64,000 nucleotides of DNA from Coprobacillaceae bacterium UN01-12pH3A (GCA_027676805.1 JAQENU010000001.1:124001-188000), one strand, 5' to 3'. Positions 17,980 to 27,020 are shown, counted from the stretch's first letter. Program-made: numbers and translations. The notes: generated by a model not told the origin, from the sequence alone.

Positions 17980-18966
17980 TTATTTTAAAGATTCAATACA
18001 ATGCTTTGCCCATAATGAATCTTGAAACAATGCTCGTCCTACCCCGATTAAATCTGCACTGTTTTCTGCCAGCAGACTTTCAGCACCGCTTGCTGTTTTA
18101 ACGCCTCCGGTTAAAAGCACCGGAATCGAAACATTCTCCTTAATCATCGAAGTCACATCACTAAAATACCCTTCTTCATTTCGATCCGGACGAATATAGC
18201 CATTCAAACCACCACTGATATCCAGTAAATCCACTCCTGCTTTTTCAAAAGCAATACATGCCTCTAATGCATCTTTGATTTCACTTCCACCCTCTAAATA
18301 ATCACATGCGCCTAAACGCAGTGCGATCGGATAATCGTCTCCTACTGCTTTTCTAACTGCTGCAATGATTTCAAGATGTAGGCGGATTCTTGAAATCAGA
18401 GTACCGCCATACTGATCCGTTCTTTTATTGGTTATCGGTGAATAGAACTGATTAAGCAAATATCCATGTGCCGAATGAATCTCTACCCCGTCAAACCCGG
18501 CTTTTTTTGCTAGGAGTGCAGCATTAACAAAATCATTAATTACCTTTTCAATATCTGCACTGTTCATTTCTTTTGGCAAAGGATCCTCTTTTTTATCGCG
18601 AGGATGATGAACCGCACTGGCACTCAATTTGATTTCATTGATTGTCCTGCTGCCAGCATGATTAATCTGTGCAAATACCGGAGTGTCATTTTCATGAATT
18701 ACTTTTACTAGCTTCTGATATCCATCTACATCTTCTTCCTTAGAGAGAGACACCTGATGCAGACTTGCTTTACCTTCTTCACTGATATAACTATGTTCGG
18801 TTATAATCAGACCTAAATAGCCACCCATCGATTTTTCTTTATAATAGTCTAAGTGAGCTTGATTAATTTCTCCATGATCGGCTTTTGAAGTTGCCATGGG
18901 CGGCATAACCAAGCGATTTTTTAAGATAATGTTTTTAATTTTCACAGATGTATTTAATCGATTCAT
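17980..18966 (-). CDS. NADH:flavin oxidoreductase, old yellow enzyme family
   Basis: 328 residues forming a complete OYE TIM barrel with no C-terminal Fe-S/NAD domain. Recognisable parts are the N-terminal LKNRLVMPPMAT, the active-site GFDGVEIHSAHGYLLNQF (His and Tyr), SPITNKRTDQYGG, the FMN-binding Arg in ALRLG, and the phosphate site LLTGG plus IGVGRALF. OYE enzymes reduce activated alkenes of enals, enones or nitro compounds with FMN and NAD(P)H in the cytoplasm. The HxlR-type regulator gene is divergent and 107 bp away, which suggests redox or electrophile control. Confidence 0.9.
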   Translation of the reverse strand: MNRLNTSVKIKNIILKNRLVMPPMATSKADHGEINQAHLDYYKEKSMGGYLGLIITEHSYISEEGKASLHQVSLSKEEDVDGYQKLVKVIHENDTPVFAQINHAGSRTINEIKLSASAVHHPRDKKEDPLPKEMNSADIEKVINDFVNAALLAKKAGFDGVEIHSAHGYLLNQFYSPITNKRTDQYGGTLISRIRLHLEIIAAVRKAVGDDYPIALRLGACDYLEGGSEIKDALEACIAFEKAGVDLLDISGGLNGYIRPDRNEEGYFSDVTSMIKENVSIPVLLTGGVKTASGAESLLAENSADLIGVGRALFQDSLWAKHCIESLK

Positions 18967-19073
18967 AACATTTCCCCTTTTCTTTTTTATTGATTAACCA
19001 AATCTTATCATAGTATAATTTAAAAAGATAGAACGTACTTTTATGAAAGGTACTATCTAAAAGGAGAGTAAAG

Positions 19074-19406
19074 ATGAATAATCAAGAAATAGATGTTCGT
19101 CCGTTTGCCTATGCGATCTCTTTAATTGATGGCAAATGGAAAATGCACATATTATTTTGGCTATGGAAAAATGAGATCATGCGTTATGGAGAATTAAAGA
19201 AAGCATTGGGCAATGTTACCCATAAAATGCTCAGCAGTCAACTTAAAGGACTAGAACAAGATGGCATCATTATTCGTAAAGAATATCCTCAAGTTCCACC
19301 TAAAGTCGAATATTCTCTATCGGCAACAGGAAAAACCATGATGCCGATTTTGAGCTCCTTATGCCAATGGGGAAATGAGCATGTCCCCGCAGATTGGACA
19401 CTGTAG
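19074..19406 (+). CDS. HxlR-family transcriptional regulator
   Basis: 110 residues with the compact HxlR winged helix: DGKWKMHILFWLWKNEIMRYGELKKAL, then LSSQLKGLEQDGIIIRKEYPQVPPKVEYSLSATG. The conserved cysteine usually present near the N-terminus of redox-sensing HxlR members is missing (only one Cys, near the C-terminus), so peroxide or quinone sensing is not evident. It is divergently oriented to the OYE gene, its probable target, behind AAAGGAGAG. A strong terminator follows. Confidence 0.9.
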   Translation: MNNQEIDVRPFAYAISLIDGKWKMHILFWLWKNEIMRYGELKKALGNVTHKMLSSQLKGLEQDGIIIRKEYPQVPPKVEYSLSATGKTMMPILSSLCQWGNEHVPADWTL

Positions 19407-19410
19407 TATG

Positions 19411-19437
19411 AAAAGTATCTTATAATGAGATACTTTT
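19411..19437 (+). terminator. Terminator after the HxlR gene
   Basis: A 10-bp perfect stem AAAAGTATCT/AGATACTTTT (19411-19420 with 19428-19437, loop TATAATG), with Ts at its end. Confidence 0.8.
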
Positions 19438-19536
19438 TATCATTCAAAATAGCAATGACCTATATATAACACATTGATATACTTGATAAGCATATAAATT
19501 GACGCTATACTAAAATATAAAGGGAGGTCAACCACT

Positions 19537-20427
19537 ATGGAATTGAGAGTATTAGAATATTTTTTAGCGATCGCCAGAGAAGAAACGATTTCAAAAGCCG
19601 CTGAATTTTTACATATTACCCAGCCGACACTTTCAAGACAAATGAAGGATCTGGAAGATGAATTGGGAAAATCATTATTCGTTCGTGGGAACCGCAAGAT
19701 CACATTAACTAAAGATGGGATGCTGTTAAGGAAACGTGCTGAAGAAATCATCAGTTTAGTGGAAAAGACAGAAGCAGAAATGTTAGCTGATGATGCTAAT
19801 TTAAGCGGCGATATTTTTATTGGCAGCGGTGAAACAGACAGCATGCGCTTAATCGCTAAAGTGATGCACAAAATCAAACAGGATCATCCGCATCTAAAAT
19901 TTCATCTTTACAGCGGAAATGCTGAGGATGTAACCGATCGTTTAGATAAAGGACTCATTGATTTTGGTATTCTTATTGAACCGGCGGATGTTTCTAAATA
20001 TGATTTCATTAAAATGCCGACAACCGATGTGTGGGGCATTTTGATGAGAAAAGACGATCCGTTAGCTGCTTTATCAACGATTACCCCCAAGGATTTAATC
20101 AACAAACCACTGATATGTTCAACTCAACGAGCCGTAGAAAATGAAATTGCCGGATGGTTTGGCAGAAATCATAAACATTTAAATATCACAACAACGTATA
20201 ATCTAATCTATAACGCTTCTCTTTTGGTCGAAGAAGAAGGAGAATACGCGCTATGCTTAGACAAGTTGATCAACACCAGCGGCAACAGTCCTCTGTGTTT
20301 TCGTCCGTTAGAACCAAAGCTTGAGGTTAACTTGAATTTAGTTTGGAAAAAATATCAGATATTCTCTAAAGCCTCCGAATATTTCTTAGATCAAATTCGT
20401 GAAGAATTTGCGAAATACAAAAAATAG
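19537..20427 (+). CDS. LysR-family transcriptional regulator
   Basis: 296 residues, the normal LysR length. The N-terminal winged helix reads MELRVLEYFLAIAREETIS with TQPTLSRQMKDLEDELG, and a linker helix leads to a periplasmic-binding-like effector domain (about 92-290). The ATG follows AGGGAGGTC. The closest flanking genes are the HxlR regulator upstream on the same strand and the convergent diguanylate cyclase downstream, so no metabolic target is indicated in the window. LysR proteins usually autoregulate and control a divergent gene, but none is present here. Confidence 0.92.
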   Translation: MELRVLEYFLAIAREETISKAAEFLHITQPTLSRQMKDLEDELGKSLFVRGNRKITLTKDGMLLRKRAEEIISLVEKTEAEMLADDANLSGDIFIGSGETDSMRLIAKVMHKIKQDHPHLKFHLYSGNAEDVTDRLDKGLIDFGILIEPADVSKYDFIKMPTTDVWGILMRKDDPLAALSTITPKDLINKPLICSTQRAVENEIAGWFGRNHKHLNITTTYNLIYNASLLVEEEGEYALCLDKLINTSGNSPLCFRPLEPKLEVNLNLVWKKYQIFSKASEYFLDQIREEFAKYKK

Positions 20428-20468
20428 AATATTCACTTATATAATCATGATAGGAAAAAGCATAACAA

Positions 20469-20505
20469 AAGTCCCTTTAACTGTGTATTTCAGCTCTAGG
20501 GACTT
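20469..20505. other. Hairpin after the LysR gene
   Basis: The 8-bp stem AAGTCCCT/AGGGACTT encloses a 21-nt loop about 40 bp past the lysR stop. A weak T-run exists only on the minus side (ACTTTTG), so it may be a poor terminator for either strand. The remainder of 20428-20673 shows no gene. Confidence 0.4.
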
Positions 20506-20668
20506 CATGCGATGAACCTATCTTTTTTGACTTAATCATAAAATAAGAAACCATTCTTAGAGGTATTCTTCCCATCATATAATGCAGCGCTGTCTTTTTT
20601 TATGAGTTGATCAGCGTTTAACATTATTAATATCTAAAAAGGAATGCAAACCGTTTGTGTTGGCGTAT

Positions 20669-20696
20669 GAAAAAAGGTCTATTTTATTAAGACCTT
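20669..20696 (-). terminator. Terminator overlapping the diguanylate cyclase stop
   Basis: A 7-bp stem AAGGTCT/AGACCTT with an A/T loop and a T6 tail on the minus strand; the TAG stop at 20679-20681 lies inside the hairpin. Confidence 0.8.
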
Positions 20697-21731
20697 ATTT
20701 TTTCCATCATGTTTCCCTTTATAAAGCAGCTGGTCAGCCTGTTCAATCCATTGGGTTAAATTCATCTCGTCATTATTTTCACTTATCCCAAAAGTTAAGG
20801 TGATGTGAATCACATTATTTTCATGATGAAAATCATATTCTTCTATCCATTGACAAAAATCAATCAATTCTCTTTGTACTTTTTCAAGGCTTGTTTTTGA
20901 AAATACAAAAACAAATTCTTCTCCGCCCCAACGACACAAGAAAACATCGGAACCGAAAAACTGTTGCATCTGCTCAGATAGTTCGCGCAGGATCTGATCA
21001 CCGCAAATATGTCCGTATCGATCGTTAATCATTTTAAAATCATCAATATCTCCAATCGCCAGCACTTTATTTTCTTTGATGCCATTCTTAAATATTTCTT
21101 TTAAATAATGGCGATTATACAACCCTGTCAACTGATCATAGTCTGCCAGCTGCTGAAGATTATCATTTTGAATCATCAGTTCTTTTTGACTTACAGCTGC
21201 ATTTACTTTAGAAACATAAGCAACATACAGAATAATACAGAAGGATCCAATACAATTGCAAAAGAAAATAGCATGTGTAAAGATGGGATTAATCACAAAC
21301 CACGGATTATAATTTAAGGTGTAAATACGAAGGATAAAGAAGACAGTAAAATGAAAAACAGATATAAGATAAGGAATATACGAACGTTTATAAGGACAAA
21401 AATAAACCAAGCTTGCCATTGCTACCAATAGCATATAAAAGCTTCCATCCCATCCATACATCAGTGTTTGTAAGAATACAAACAGGCTGCACTCCATATG
21501 GATCAGTGTGACCACTAAAGCATAGCGACGTTTTTTTATAGCAATATACAGCATAACACTATAAAAAATAACACTTCCAATATTATATAGACACCCTAGC
21601 GTATAGTGAAACATTCCGAATAATAACGTATAGATAATATGCAGAAGGAGTCCTAAACCAATGATATTTCGATAAACTTTATAGACGTAGTTTGTCTCAT
21701 GCGTGTCAGATGTTTTGGGTGTATCAAACAT
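20679..21731 (-). CDS. Membrane-bound diguanylate cyclase (GGDEF)
   Basis: 350 residues. Five or six hydrophobic segments fill residues 22-175, followed by a short coiled linker and a complete GGDEF domain: DQLTGLYNR (199-207), the metal-binding DIDDFKMINDRYGH (228-241) and the active site RWGGEEF (267-273). Both Asp and Glu metal ligands are intact, so c-di-GMP synthesis is expected. The inhibitory I-site RxxD is absent (Phe replaces Arg), which implies little product inhibition. It stands alone, with its own terminator. c-di-GMP could connect to the surface module, but that is only a guess. Confidence 0.92.
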   Translation of the reverse strand: MFDTPKTSDTHETNYVYKVYRNIIGLGLLLHIIYTLLFGMFHYTLGCLYNIGSVIFYSVMLYIAIKKRRYALVVTLIHMECSLFVFLQTLMYGWDGSFYMLLVAMASLVYFCPYKRSYIPYLISVFHFTVFFILRIYTLNYNPWFVINPIFTHAIFFCNCIGSFCIILYVAYVSKVNAAVSQKELMIQNDNLQQLADYDQLTGLYNRHYLKEIFKNGIKENKVLAIGDIDDFKMINDRYGHICGDQILRELSEQMQQFFGSDVFLCRWGGEEFVFVFSKTSLEKVQRELIDFCQWIEEYDFHHENNVIHITLTFGISENNDEMNLTQWIEQADQLLYKGKHDGKNKVLIK

Positions 21732-22093
21732 TGTGGATTCCTCCCCTCTACTTACATCATAATTACTTTTTCAACAACAGACAACCATTTTATCACAAAT
21801 AATACTAATTCAGGTCGCAACTTTGGTAAAAACAGCCGAATACCTGTTGATTTTACTTTATACACGTTTGTTTCTATAATTAAACAAATAAAAGCAATCA
21901 ATATAAATTGACCGCTTAAACAATAATGTATCTTATTTTTGATTATTCGTTTCTAATTTTCCTTGGTTGATCTTTACATAGTGTCAACTCTTCAATCCAT
22001 AATTACAATATCAATTAGAAACATTTATTATGTTCCGGTTATTCTAAATGCATCGCCACTCCATAGGAGCTAAGCCCATAGAAAACAAGGCGC
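21732..22093. other. Intergenic stretch without a recognisable gene
   Basis: About 360 bp, AT-rich, between the 5' end of the cyclase gene and the 3' end of the DUF134-NifX gene. It must contain the cyclase promoter. I see no open frame with a ribosome site, tRNA or riboswitch. Confidence 0.6.
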
Positions 22094-22885
22094 TTATTGA
22101 TTACTGCCTTTATTACCTGCACAACCATGCTTATCCTCACCGCAATGATGTTCCCCGCAACTATGTTCTTGTTCATGGTGAGAGCAATGGACATTTTCAT
22201 CATAATTCAATTTCCCAGCTAAATAAGCAGTAACGGCTTCATCTGTATCCCCAGTTACTCCGCCGCATAATTGAATCTCGGCATTCGATAGTGCAGTCTT
22301 GGCACCCCCGCCAATTCCACCACAGATGAGCAGATCAACGCCTGCTTGTTTTAAAAACGCCGCCAATGCGCCATGTCCTTGACCAAATGTATCGATAATC
22401 TGTGATTTTACAATCTTTTTATCCTCAACATCATAAAGCTTAAACTGTTTTGTATGCCCAAAATGCTGAAAAACCATTCCATTTTCATAAGTTACTGCTA
22501 TTCTCATTTGATTTTCTTCCTTCCCTTGAATCGCTATTTTTCTGATGGATGCCTCAGCTCTTTTACATGTTTTATTACAGCAAAAAGAAGCTGCACCATC
22601 ACACAATTGATAGTGACCGCCGGAAATATACAGTCTTTTCCCATTCACAACACTGTCCGCAAGTTTCTGTCGGGCAGTTTCATAAATCTCTGTTACTGTT
22701 GTACGAGAAATCCCCATCTGCTTTGCACATTGTTCATGAGTCCTTTTCTCCAAATCAATCAAACGGATTGTCTCATATTCATCAAGTGCCATGACAATTT
22801 CCTCACCAGTCAGTACTCCATCCGGCTGGAAACAGTCATAAGCGGGTTCTGTGCAGACTCTCCTGCATCTGGTTGGTCTTGCCAT
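22094..22885 (-). CDS. DUF134 DNA-binding and NifX/NifB-like domain fusion
   Basis: Start ATG 22885 follows GGAGGAGAAATTG and begins MARPTRCRRVC, the usual opening of DUF134 (263 residues). Residues 1-~115 are a DUF134 sigma-like HTH protein (EYETIRLIDLEKRTHEQCAKQ). About 125-225 is a dinitrogenase iron-molybdenum cofactor (NifX/NafY) domain: MRIAVTYENGMVFQHFGHT ... LLICGGIGGGA. The last ~35 residues are rich in His and Cys (HCSHHEQEHSCGEHHC) and should bind metal. The NifX fold carries metal or Fe-S clusters in organisms without nitrogenase too. I infer a metal-responsive regulator. Confidence 0.88.
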   Translation of the reverse strand: MARPTRCRRVCTEPAYDCFQPDGVLTGEEIVMALDEYETIRLIDLEKRTHEQCAKQMGISRTTVTEIYETARQKLADSVVNGKRLYISGGHYQLCDGAASFCCNKTCKRAEASIRKIAIQGKEENQMRIAVTYENGMVFQHFGHTKQFKLYDVEDKKIVKSQIIDTFGQGHGALAAFLKQAGVDLLICGGIGGGAKTALSNAEIQLCGGVTGDTDEAVTAYLAGKLNYDENVHCSHHEQEHSCGEHHCGEDKHGCAGNKGSNQ

Positions 22886-23022
22886 CAATTTCTCCTCCAT
22901 CATTTCCGTCATATGTCGATAACTATTATAACACAGGAAAAAATTAAAATCAATTTACTATAAATAAGTTCCATATTTATTATGAAATAGATATTATTTT
23001 GAAATTCAATGATTATATCCTT

Positions 23023-23565
23023 CTAATTTTCTCTAATTCGTTCATAAACTATATCCACCATTCCATTAAAGTTACTGTTAGAAATCAATTTAAAGCGTTT
23101 CATTTGTTCCTGCTCTTCAAACAAACGAACACCCTTTCCTAAAAGACATGGAATTAGTGTGAGATGCAGTCGATCAATCTTATCACTTTTTAGACATTGA
23201 GTCACAATGCTTGCCCCACCGCAGATCCAAATATCCTTTCCCTCTTGATGTTTAAGTTCATCAATGAACACCGAAATATCTTTTTTATTTATAAACTCGA
23301 TTCCAGGCTGTGAAGGATAATGACGATGGGTGAAAACATAAGTATGTTTTCCCATATAAGGCCAGCTGTCAGGGGATAATTCTGTCGCAATCTGATGATA
23401 GGTTGTGTGTCCTAAAATGACCGTATCAATTGTCTTTATGAATTCACCATAGCTAGTTTCTTCAAGGTCACATGATTGATCGCCAACCAGCCAATCAACC
23501 TTACCTTCTTGGTCAGCAATGAAGCCATCTAAACTCATCGCTATATATAAAACGGTTTTTCTCAT
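23023..23565 (-). CDS. Dihydrofolate reductase-like (RibD C-terminal) protein
   Basis: 180 residues with the DHFR/RibD-C Rossmann-like fold: YIAMSLDGFIADQEGKVDWL at the start, VILGHTTYHQI, DIWICGGASIV (nucleotide-binding Gly-Gly), and LTLIPCLLGKGVRLF. Members reduce pyrimidine or pterin-like substrates with NADPH. This group (YwjB/YyaP type) has no fixed substrate. It is 12 bp downstream of the AlkD-like gene, so the two are probably co-transcribed. Confidence 0.88.
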   Translation of the reverse strand: MRKTVLYIAMSLDGFIADQEGKVDWLVGDQSCDLEETSYGEFIKTIDTVILGHTTYHQIATELSPDSWPYMGKHTYVFTHRHYPSQPGIEFINKKDISVFIDELKHQEGKDIWICGGASIVTQCLKSDKIDRLHLTLIPCLLGKGVRLFEEQEQMKRFKLISNSNFNGMVDIVYERIREN

Positions 23566-23577
23566 ATTCTTCTCCTT

Positions 23578-24327
23578 CTAACTGCGTATCTTTTTTCTTT
23601 TATATCCTAATTTACCCATGTCGATTGCTTTTTGAATATAATCAGACGCTAAAGGTACTTTACACTGGGTCTCTTTCATATCTACCTCAACAACACCGAT
23701 TATTTTTGCCACACGCATCGCTTCATGACTTAAGGGCAAATAGGATATTCCTGTGGCAATCACAAAATTATTCATCGCATAACGCACTCGGTCTGGCTGA
23801 TTATGAATTGTCTTTTCCACGAGACTCAGCATAGCTTGAATCTTATCTTTGTTGAATTGTTCATCTTTTAAATACCCAAGCATAACGGAGTAGCACGCCC
23901 ATGCACATAAAACATACAATTCCTGATCACTTTCAAGCCAAAGGTCAGCAAGTTCCTGACCCAATGGAGATTGAGCTAACGCTGCCGCTACAACATAATC
24001 CGCAATGGCATAGCAATAAGCCGACTTCATCCATTTTTCAAAATCCTGTTTTGTCATCTTATCAGGCTCAGCGATCATTCCAGCAAAATACATAGCATCA
24101 TAATGGTGCGTATCATATAGTTCTAAAGCTAGAGGATGGTTCTTTTTAACCTTTTTTAATAACAGTTTTAGATTTCCGGTTGTTACTCCAAAAAGCGGTT
24201 CCTCTGCTCCATGCCGCATATATATTTTTTTAATCTGCAAACTGCCGAGATTTTCTAATTCTTTCATAACAGAACCAACGTCCCATTCACTTTTATTTAA
24301 TTCATTATTTTTATTGGATTTCCCCAA
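23578..24327 (-). CDS. AlkD-like DNA alkylation repair protein
   Basis: 249 residues of tandem HEAT-like helices matching the AlkD family: KKIYMRHGAEEPLFGVTTG, ALELYDTHHYDAMYFAGMIA, WACYSVML, RVRYAMNNFVIATGISY. AlkD glycosylases excise positively charged N3- or N7-alkylpurines by flexing the helix without flipping the base. The conserved Trp/Asp pair of active AlkD cannot be placed with certainty, so catalytic activity is likely but not proven. It is the first gene of a pair with the DHFR-like gene. Confidence 0.85.
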   Translation of the reverse strand: MGKSNKNNELNKSEWDVGSVMKELENLGSLQIKKIYMRHGAEEPLFGVTTGNLKLLLKKVKKNHPLALELYDTHHYDAMYFAGMIAEPDKMTKQDFEKWMKSAYCYAIADYVVAAALAQSPLGQELADLWLESDQELYVLCAWACYSVMLGYLKDEQFNKDKIQAMLSLVEKTIHNQPDRVRYAMNNFVIATGISYLPLSHEAMRVAKIIGVVEVDMKETQCKVPLASDYIQKAIDMGKLGYKRKKIRS

Positions 24328-24420
24328 TTAAAAGCACTCCTTATCTTTCTACTTGTATTCTCCTATCTATAGATAACATAATCCAATCTATGTGACAAGC
24401 AATGTGGCTGATAAAAAAGA

Positions 24421-24438
24421 CAATATAATTCTATATTG
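24421..24438 (-). terminator. Terminator after the tail-tube-like gene
   Basis: A CAATATA/TATATTG stem is followed by TCTTTTTTATC on the minus strand. Confidence 0.65.
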
Positions 24439-24448
24439 CGCTTAGTTA

Positions 24449-24859
24449 TTATTTTATTCTAATCAACTGATCGTAAACAATTTCTAAAAATTCAATCTCT
24501 ACTGTATCTGCATCTTCCTTGTAATATGGCATGCTGTATTTTAATGGAAACGCTTCGGTCAATGTCCATTCAATTGCAGGAATTCGATTGTTGTCAGACA
24601 TCAAAATCACCTTAATTTGATAAGGTGTAATGTATCCGGTTAAGGATTCAAGAATCCAGTCAATCACTTTTCTTTCCGTACAAACTCCTCGCATAAAGAC
24701 GGCATTACTTCTCATCATCATTTCTGATGTTATCATTTTTTTCGGGGTCTCTGCACCTGCTCTATACTCAATAGGCTCATGCGTATTTTCCGGTGCCCTG
24801 ATTTCTGAAAAATAAACCTCCCCTAACGTATCAATAATAACTTTATATCTTATTTCCAT
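24449..24859 (-). CDS. Orphan phage/contractile-system tail tube protein, gp19-like
   Basis: The start at ATG 24859 (MEIRYKVII) is chosen because AAAAGGAGAAAAAG precedes it. It gives 136 residues, the usual size of gp19/Hcp-like tube subunits, while the longer frame to 24928 has no good ribosome site. The sequence follows the family's order: YFSEIRAPENTHEPIEYRAG, then MMMRSNAVFMRGVC, IDWILES, IPAIEWTLTEAFPLKYSMP, and VEIEFLEIVYDQL near the end. gp19-fold subunits stack into the inner tube of phage tails and extracellular contractile injection systems. No sheath, baseplate, spike or ATPase gene lies nearby. It has its own terminator and stands alone. Confidence 0.65.
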   Translation of the reverse strand: MEIRYKVIIDTLGEVYFSEIRAPENTHEPIEYRAGAETPKKMITSEMMMRSNAVFMRGVCTERKVIDWILESLTGYITPYQIKVILMSDNNRIPAIEWTLTEAFPLKYSMPYYKEDADTVEIEFLEIVYDQLIRIK

Positions 24860-25154
24860 CTTTTTCTCCTTTTCTTTACTCCCATATTCAATGTCCTCAA
24901 AAGGAATTTCTTTCATATTCCTGATCAATTCATTAATCTCATGATAACTATGTATTTTACATAATTATAGATACTTTAGCTTTCTTTTATTTTACTAGAA
25001 TAAAAGATAAAATACTATCTTTAACTCTCTTTATAAAAAAATTTACTAAACACTAGCTTTAGAATAAAATAAAAAACAGCAATAAAATAGATTATCACTG
25101 TTCTTTAATATTAAAGATTATTGATTTATAAAGTACTATGTATTTTTATATTAA

Positions 25155-25514
25155 TTATTTCAACAACTCTTCTTTCTTATCGAGAATTGCTTCCGCTATT
25201 GCACAGGCTGGGCAATCACAGTATTTTGCCCCATTTGCTTTAATTTCTTTACCATGTTTTGCAATACCTGCTGCTGTTTCTTCTCCAAAGTGCTTTATTC
25301 CCACTTCTGATTCAACAAAACCAATTAAACCATCGACAGTCATAATACTATCTTCCAGTTCAGCAATGTATTTCTTTGTTTCATCTGCTTCTTTTTCTGT
25401 CCCTACTGCATCCAGCCATACTTGCGCTGCTTCTTTCAACTCTTTACAGCAGGTTGAGGCATTCATTAATTCTTTTGTTTTTTCAACTGTAAATTCTAAT
25501 ACTGTTTTTTCCAT
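25155..25514 (-). CDS. Small conserved Cys protein of the type often labelled 'molecular chaperone Hsp90'
   Basis: 119 residues from ATG 25514 behind AAAGGTGG. Mostly helical, with a Cys pair near residue 20 (STCCKEL), two acidic/alanine helices and a C-terminal CDCPACAIAEAIL cluster that could bind a metal or form disulfides. Very similar short proteins in Clostridia are labelled 'Hsp90' in databases (from memory), although there is no GHKL ATPase fold here, so the label looks wrong. Function is unknown. The gene stands alone. Confidence 0.7.
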   Translation of the reverse strand: MEKTVLEFTVEKTKELMNASTCCKELKEAAQVWLDAVGTEKEADETKKYIAELEDSIMTVDGLIGFVESEVGIKHFGEETAAGIAKHGKEIKANGAKYCDCPACAIAEAILDKKEELLK

Positions 25515-25602
25515 AATAACCACCTTTCTTTTGCTACTTTTATTGTAGCACGAATTATAAGCGGTTACAAATTTGCCTTATCAATTCTCTTTAAAAACAA
25601 CA

Positions 25603-26640
25603 TCAGCGTACTTTACGATAAATGAGATCATATTCTTTTTCAGATACAAGTTCAATATTGGAATAAGTCTTAGCAAGATTTTTGTATTTTAAGTTAATGT
25701 GACTACGTATTGACCAATCAATATAAATCCAATAATCAGATAAAATCTCTTGTATACTAAAACTAATTCCAACAGGAATATTAGAAACCAATCTATCCGC
25801 CACTTCCATCATTTTATCAGCAATCCATTGTTCAGCCTGACTCCTATGTAAACTTTCGATCCATTGAGAACAAATCAGATAATGCTGCCCATTTACCAAA
25901 ACAGCAGTATCATAATAACGATTATATCCATTAGAATCACGTTTAACCTGATCCAAATTTTCTTTAGAAAATACTCTCTTTAAAACAGGGAAATTTAAAT
26001 TAAACATTGCTTTAGAATAATCCATGTTTTGCATCTGAATTAACTCATTTTCAGTAATAAAATTATTTTGAAGCAGTATGGTTAAAATTCCCCTCATCAT
26101 CTTCCCGATTTTTACATGATATTGTTTTTCTTCACCAGCCTTGCTTTCTTTAGAAATGTTTGAAACATATTGATATTCTTCTGATAAAAGATCTTGTGCT
26201 CTCTTTATTGTTCCCATATCCATTCTTATAGAGGCAATAATATTGTTTAGTGCTTCAATCTGAAGATTATTTTTAAAAATGGATCTTGCACTTGAACTTC
26301 TGCTTCTCCTTGATGCAAGTGTAAACCCTTCTTTTTCCAATGCCTGTTCTGGATTATTATCGCTTTTAAATACGTCGTAATAATCTACAAAAATTTTCTT
26401 TCCGATTTTGTTAAGAAGAGTCTCCAGATTTACCGATGATATATCTGAAACATCCTGTTTTTTAGCATCAACAGTAAGTCTTTCATATTTCTTTATAGTC
26501 ATAATGACATGTGTTGGCTTATTGTTTTGGAAAATGTACGCTTCTCCATTTTCAGCAAGTTTTTCTTCAACAACAGTAAATTTCTTTAATTCATCAATAC
26601 TGATTATTTTCTTCATCACATCTACTAAATCATTGCTCAT
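25603..26640 (-). CDS. Phd-antitoxin-like domain fused to an island-associated helical domain and an unknown C-terminus
   Basis: 345 residues. Residues ~10-57 look like a Phd/YefM antitoxin DNA-binding domain (ISIDELKKFTVVEEKL ... AYIFQNNKPTHVIMTIKKYERL). Residues ~70-160 match the N-terminus of the HNH nuclease at 29254: IGKKIFVDYYDVFK, ARSIFKNNLQIEALNNII and a following AQDLLSEE. The C-terminal ~170 residues contain RYYDTAVLVNGQHYLICSQW, a pattern I recall from nuclease-associated families but cannot name. No toxin gene overlaps it. I infer a defence or TA-type regulator or effector. It is AT-rich like the island next to it. Confidence 0.6.
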   Translation of the reverse strand: MSNDLVDVMKKIISIDELKKFTVVEEKLAENGEAYIFQNNKPTHVIMTIKKYERLTVDAKKQDVSDISSVNLETLLNKIGKKIFVDYYDVFKSDNNPEQALEKEGFTLASRRSRSSSARSIFKNNLQIEALNNIIASIRMDMGTIKRAQDLLSEEYQYVSNISKESKAGEEKQYHVKIGKMMRGILTILLQNNFITENELIQMQNMDYSKAMFNLNFPVLKRVFSKENLDQVKRDSNGYNRYYDTAVLVNGQHYLICSQWIESLHRSQAEQWIADKMMEVADRLVSNIPVGISFSIQEILSDYWIYIDWSIRSHINLKYKNLAKTYSNIELVSEKEYDLIYRKVR

Positions 26641-27020
26641 GGTGAGATACCCCTGTTTGATAAAAAAAGTATACCACGTTTATTTGTATACCCCTATATT
26701 TATAATTACCCCTTCAAACAACCATTGTATATACTGTTCTCACCTAACAATTTTCTAATATTTTAAGATAAATTTAATAAAATTAAAAATACAAGATAAC
26801 ATTTTGTTTATCCTGTATCTTTAATTCTTTATCATTATTCTCACAATCTTTATGAGACTATATTTAATTTAAAAATTGATTCAAATAACACTTTTAATGC
26901 TGTAGCTTCATTAAAACATGATTATAACTGCTCATATTTTTCTATATTTATTTCTTATACCTTCTTCGTTAAGCCCGAAATATTAAAGACTGTTGAAATT
27001 CGACTCTTATATAATACCTA
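26641..27020. other. Gene-poor AT-rich stretch
   Basis: About 380 bp. It contains a promoter region for the Phd-like gene and one convincing terminator (26789-26818); I see no coding frame. Confidence 0.55.
26783..26818 (-). terminator. Terminator for the zinc-ribbon gene unit
   Basis: The stem ATACAAGATAA/TTATCCTGTAT (11 pairs with one mismatch or wobble) is followed on the minus strand by TTTTTAATTTT. Confidence 0.6.

Noticed and set aside
19440..19877. 145-codon minus-strand frame over the LysR gene start
   Set aside because: It is the shadow of the LysR HTH coding sequence, without its own ribosome site or recognisable motif.
21108..22963. Plus-strand frames over the cyclase and DUF134-NifX genes
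   Set aside because: They mirror strong minus-strand genes; no ribosome site or similarity.
25155..25514. Accepting the common database name 'Hsp90' as a function
   Set aside because: No GHKL ATPase motifs and only 119 residues; the name has no support in the sequence.
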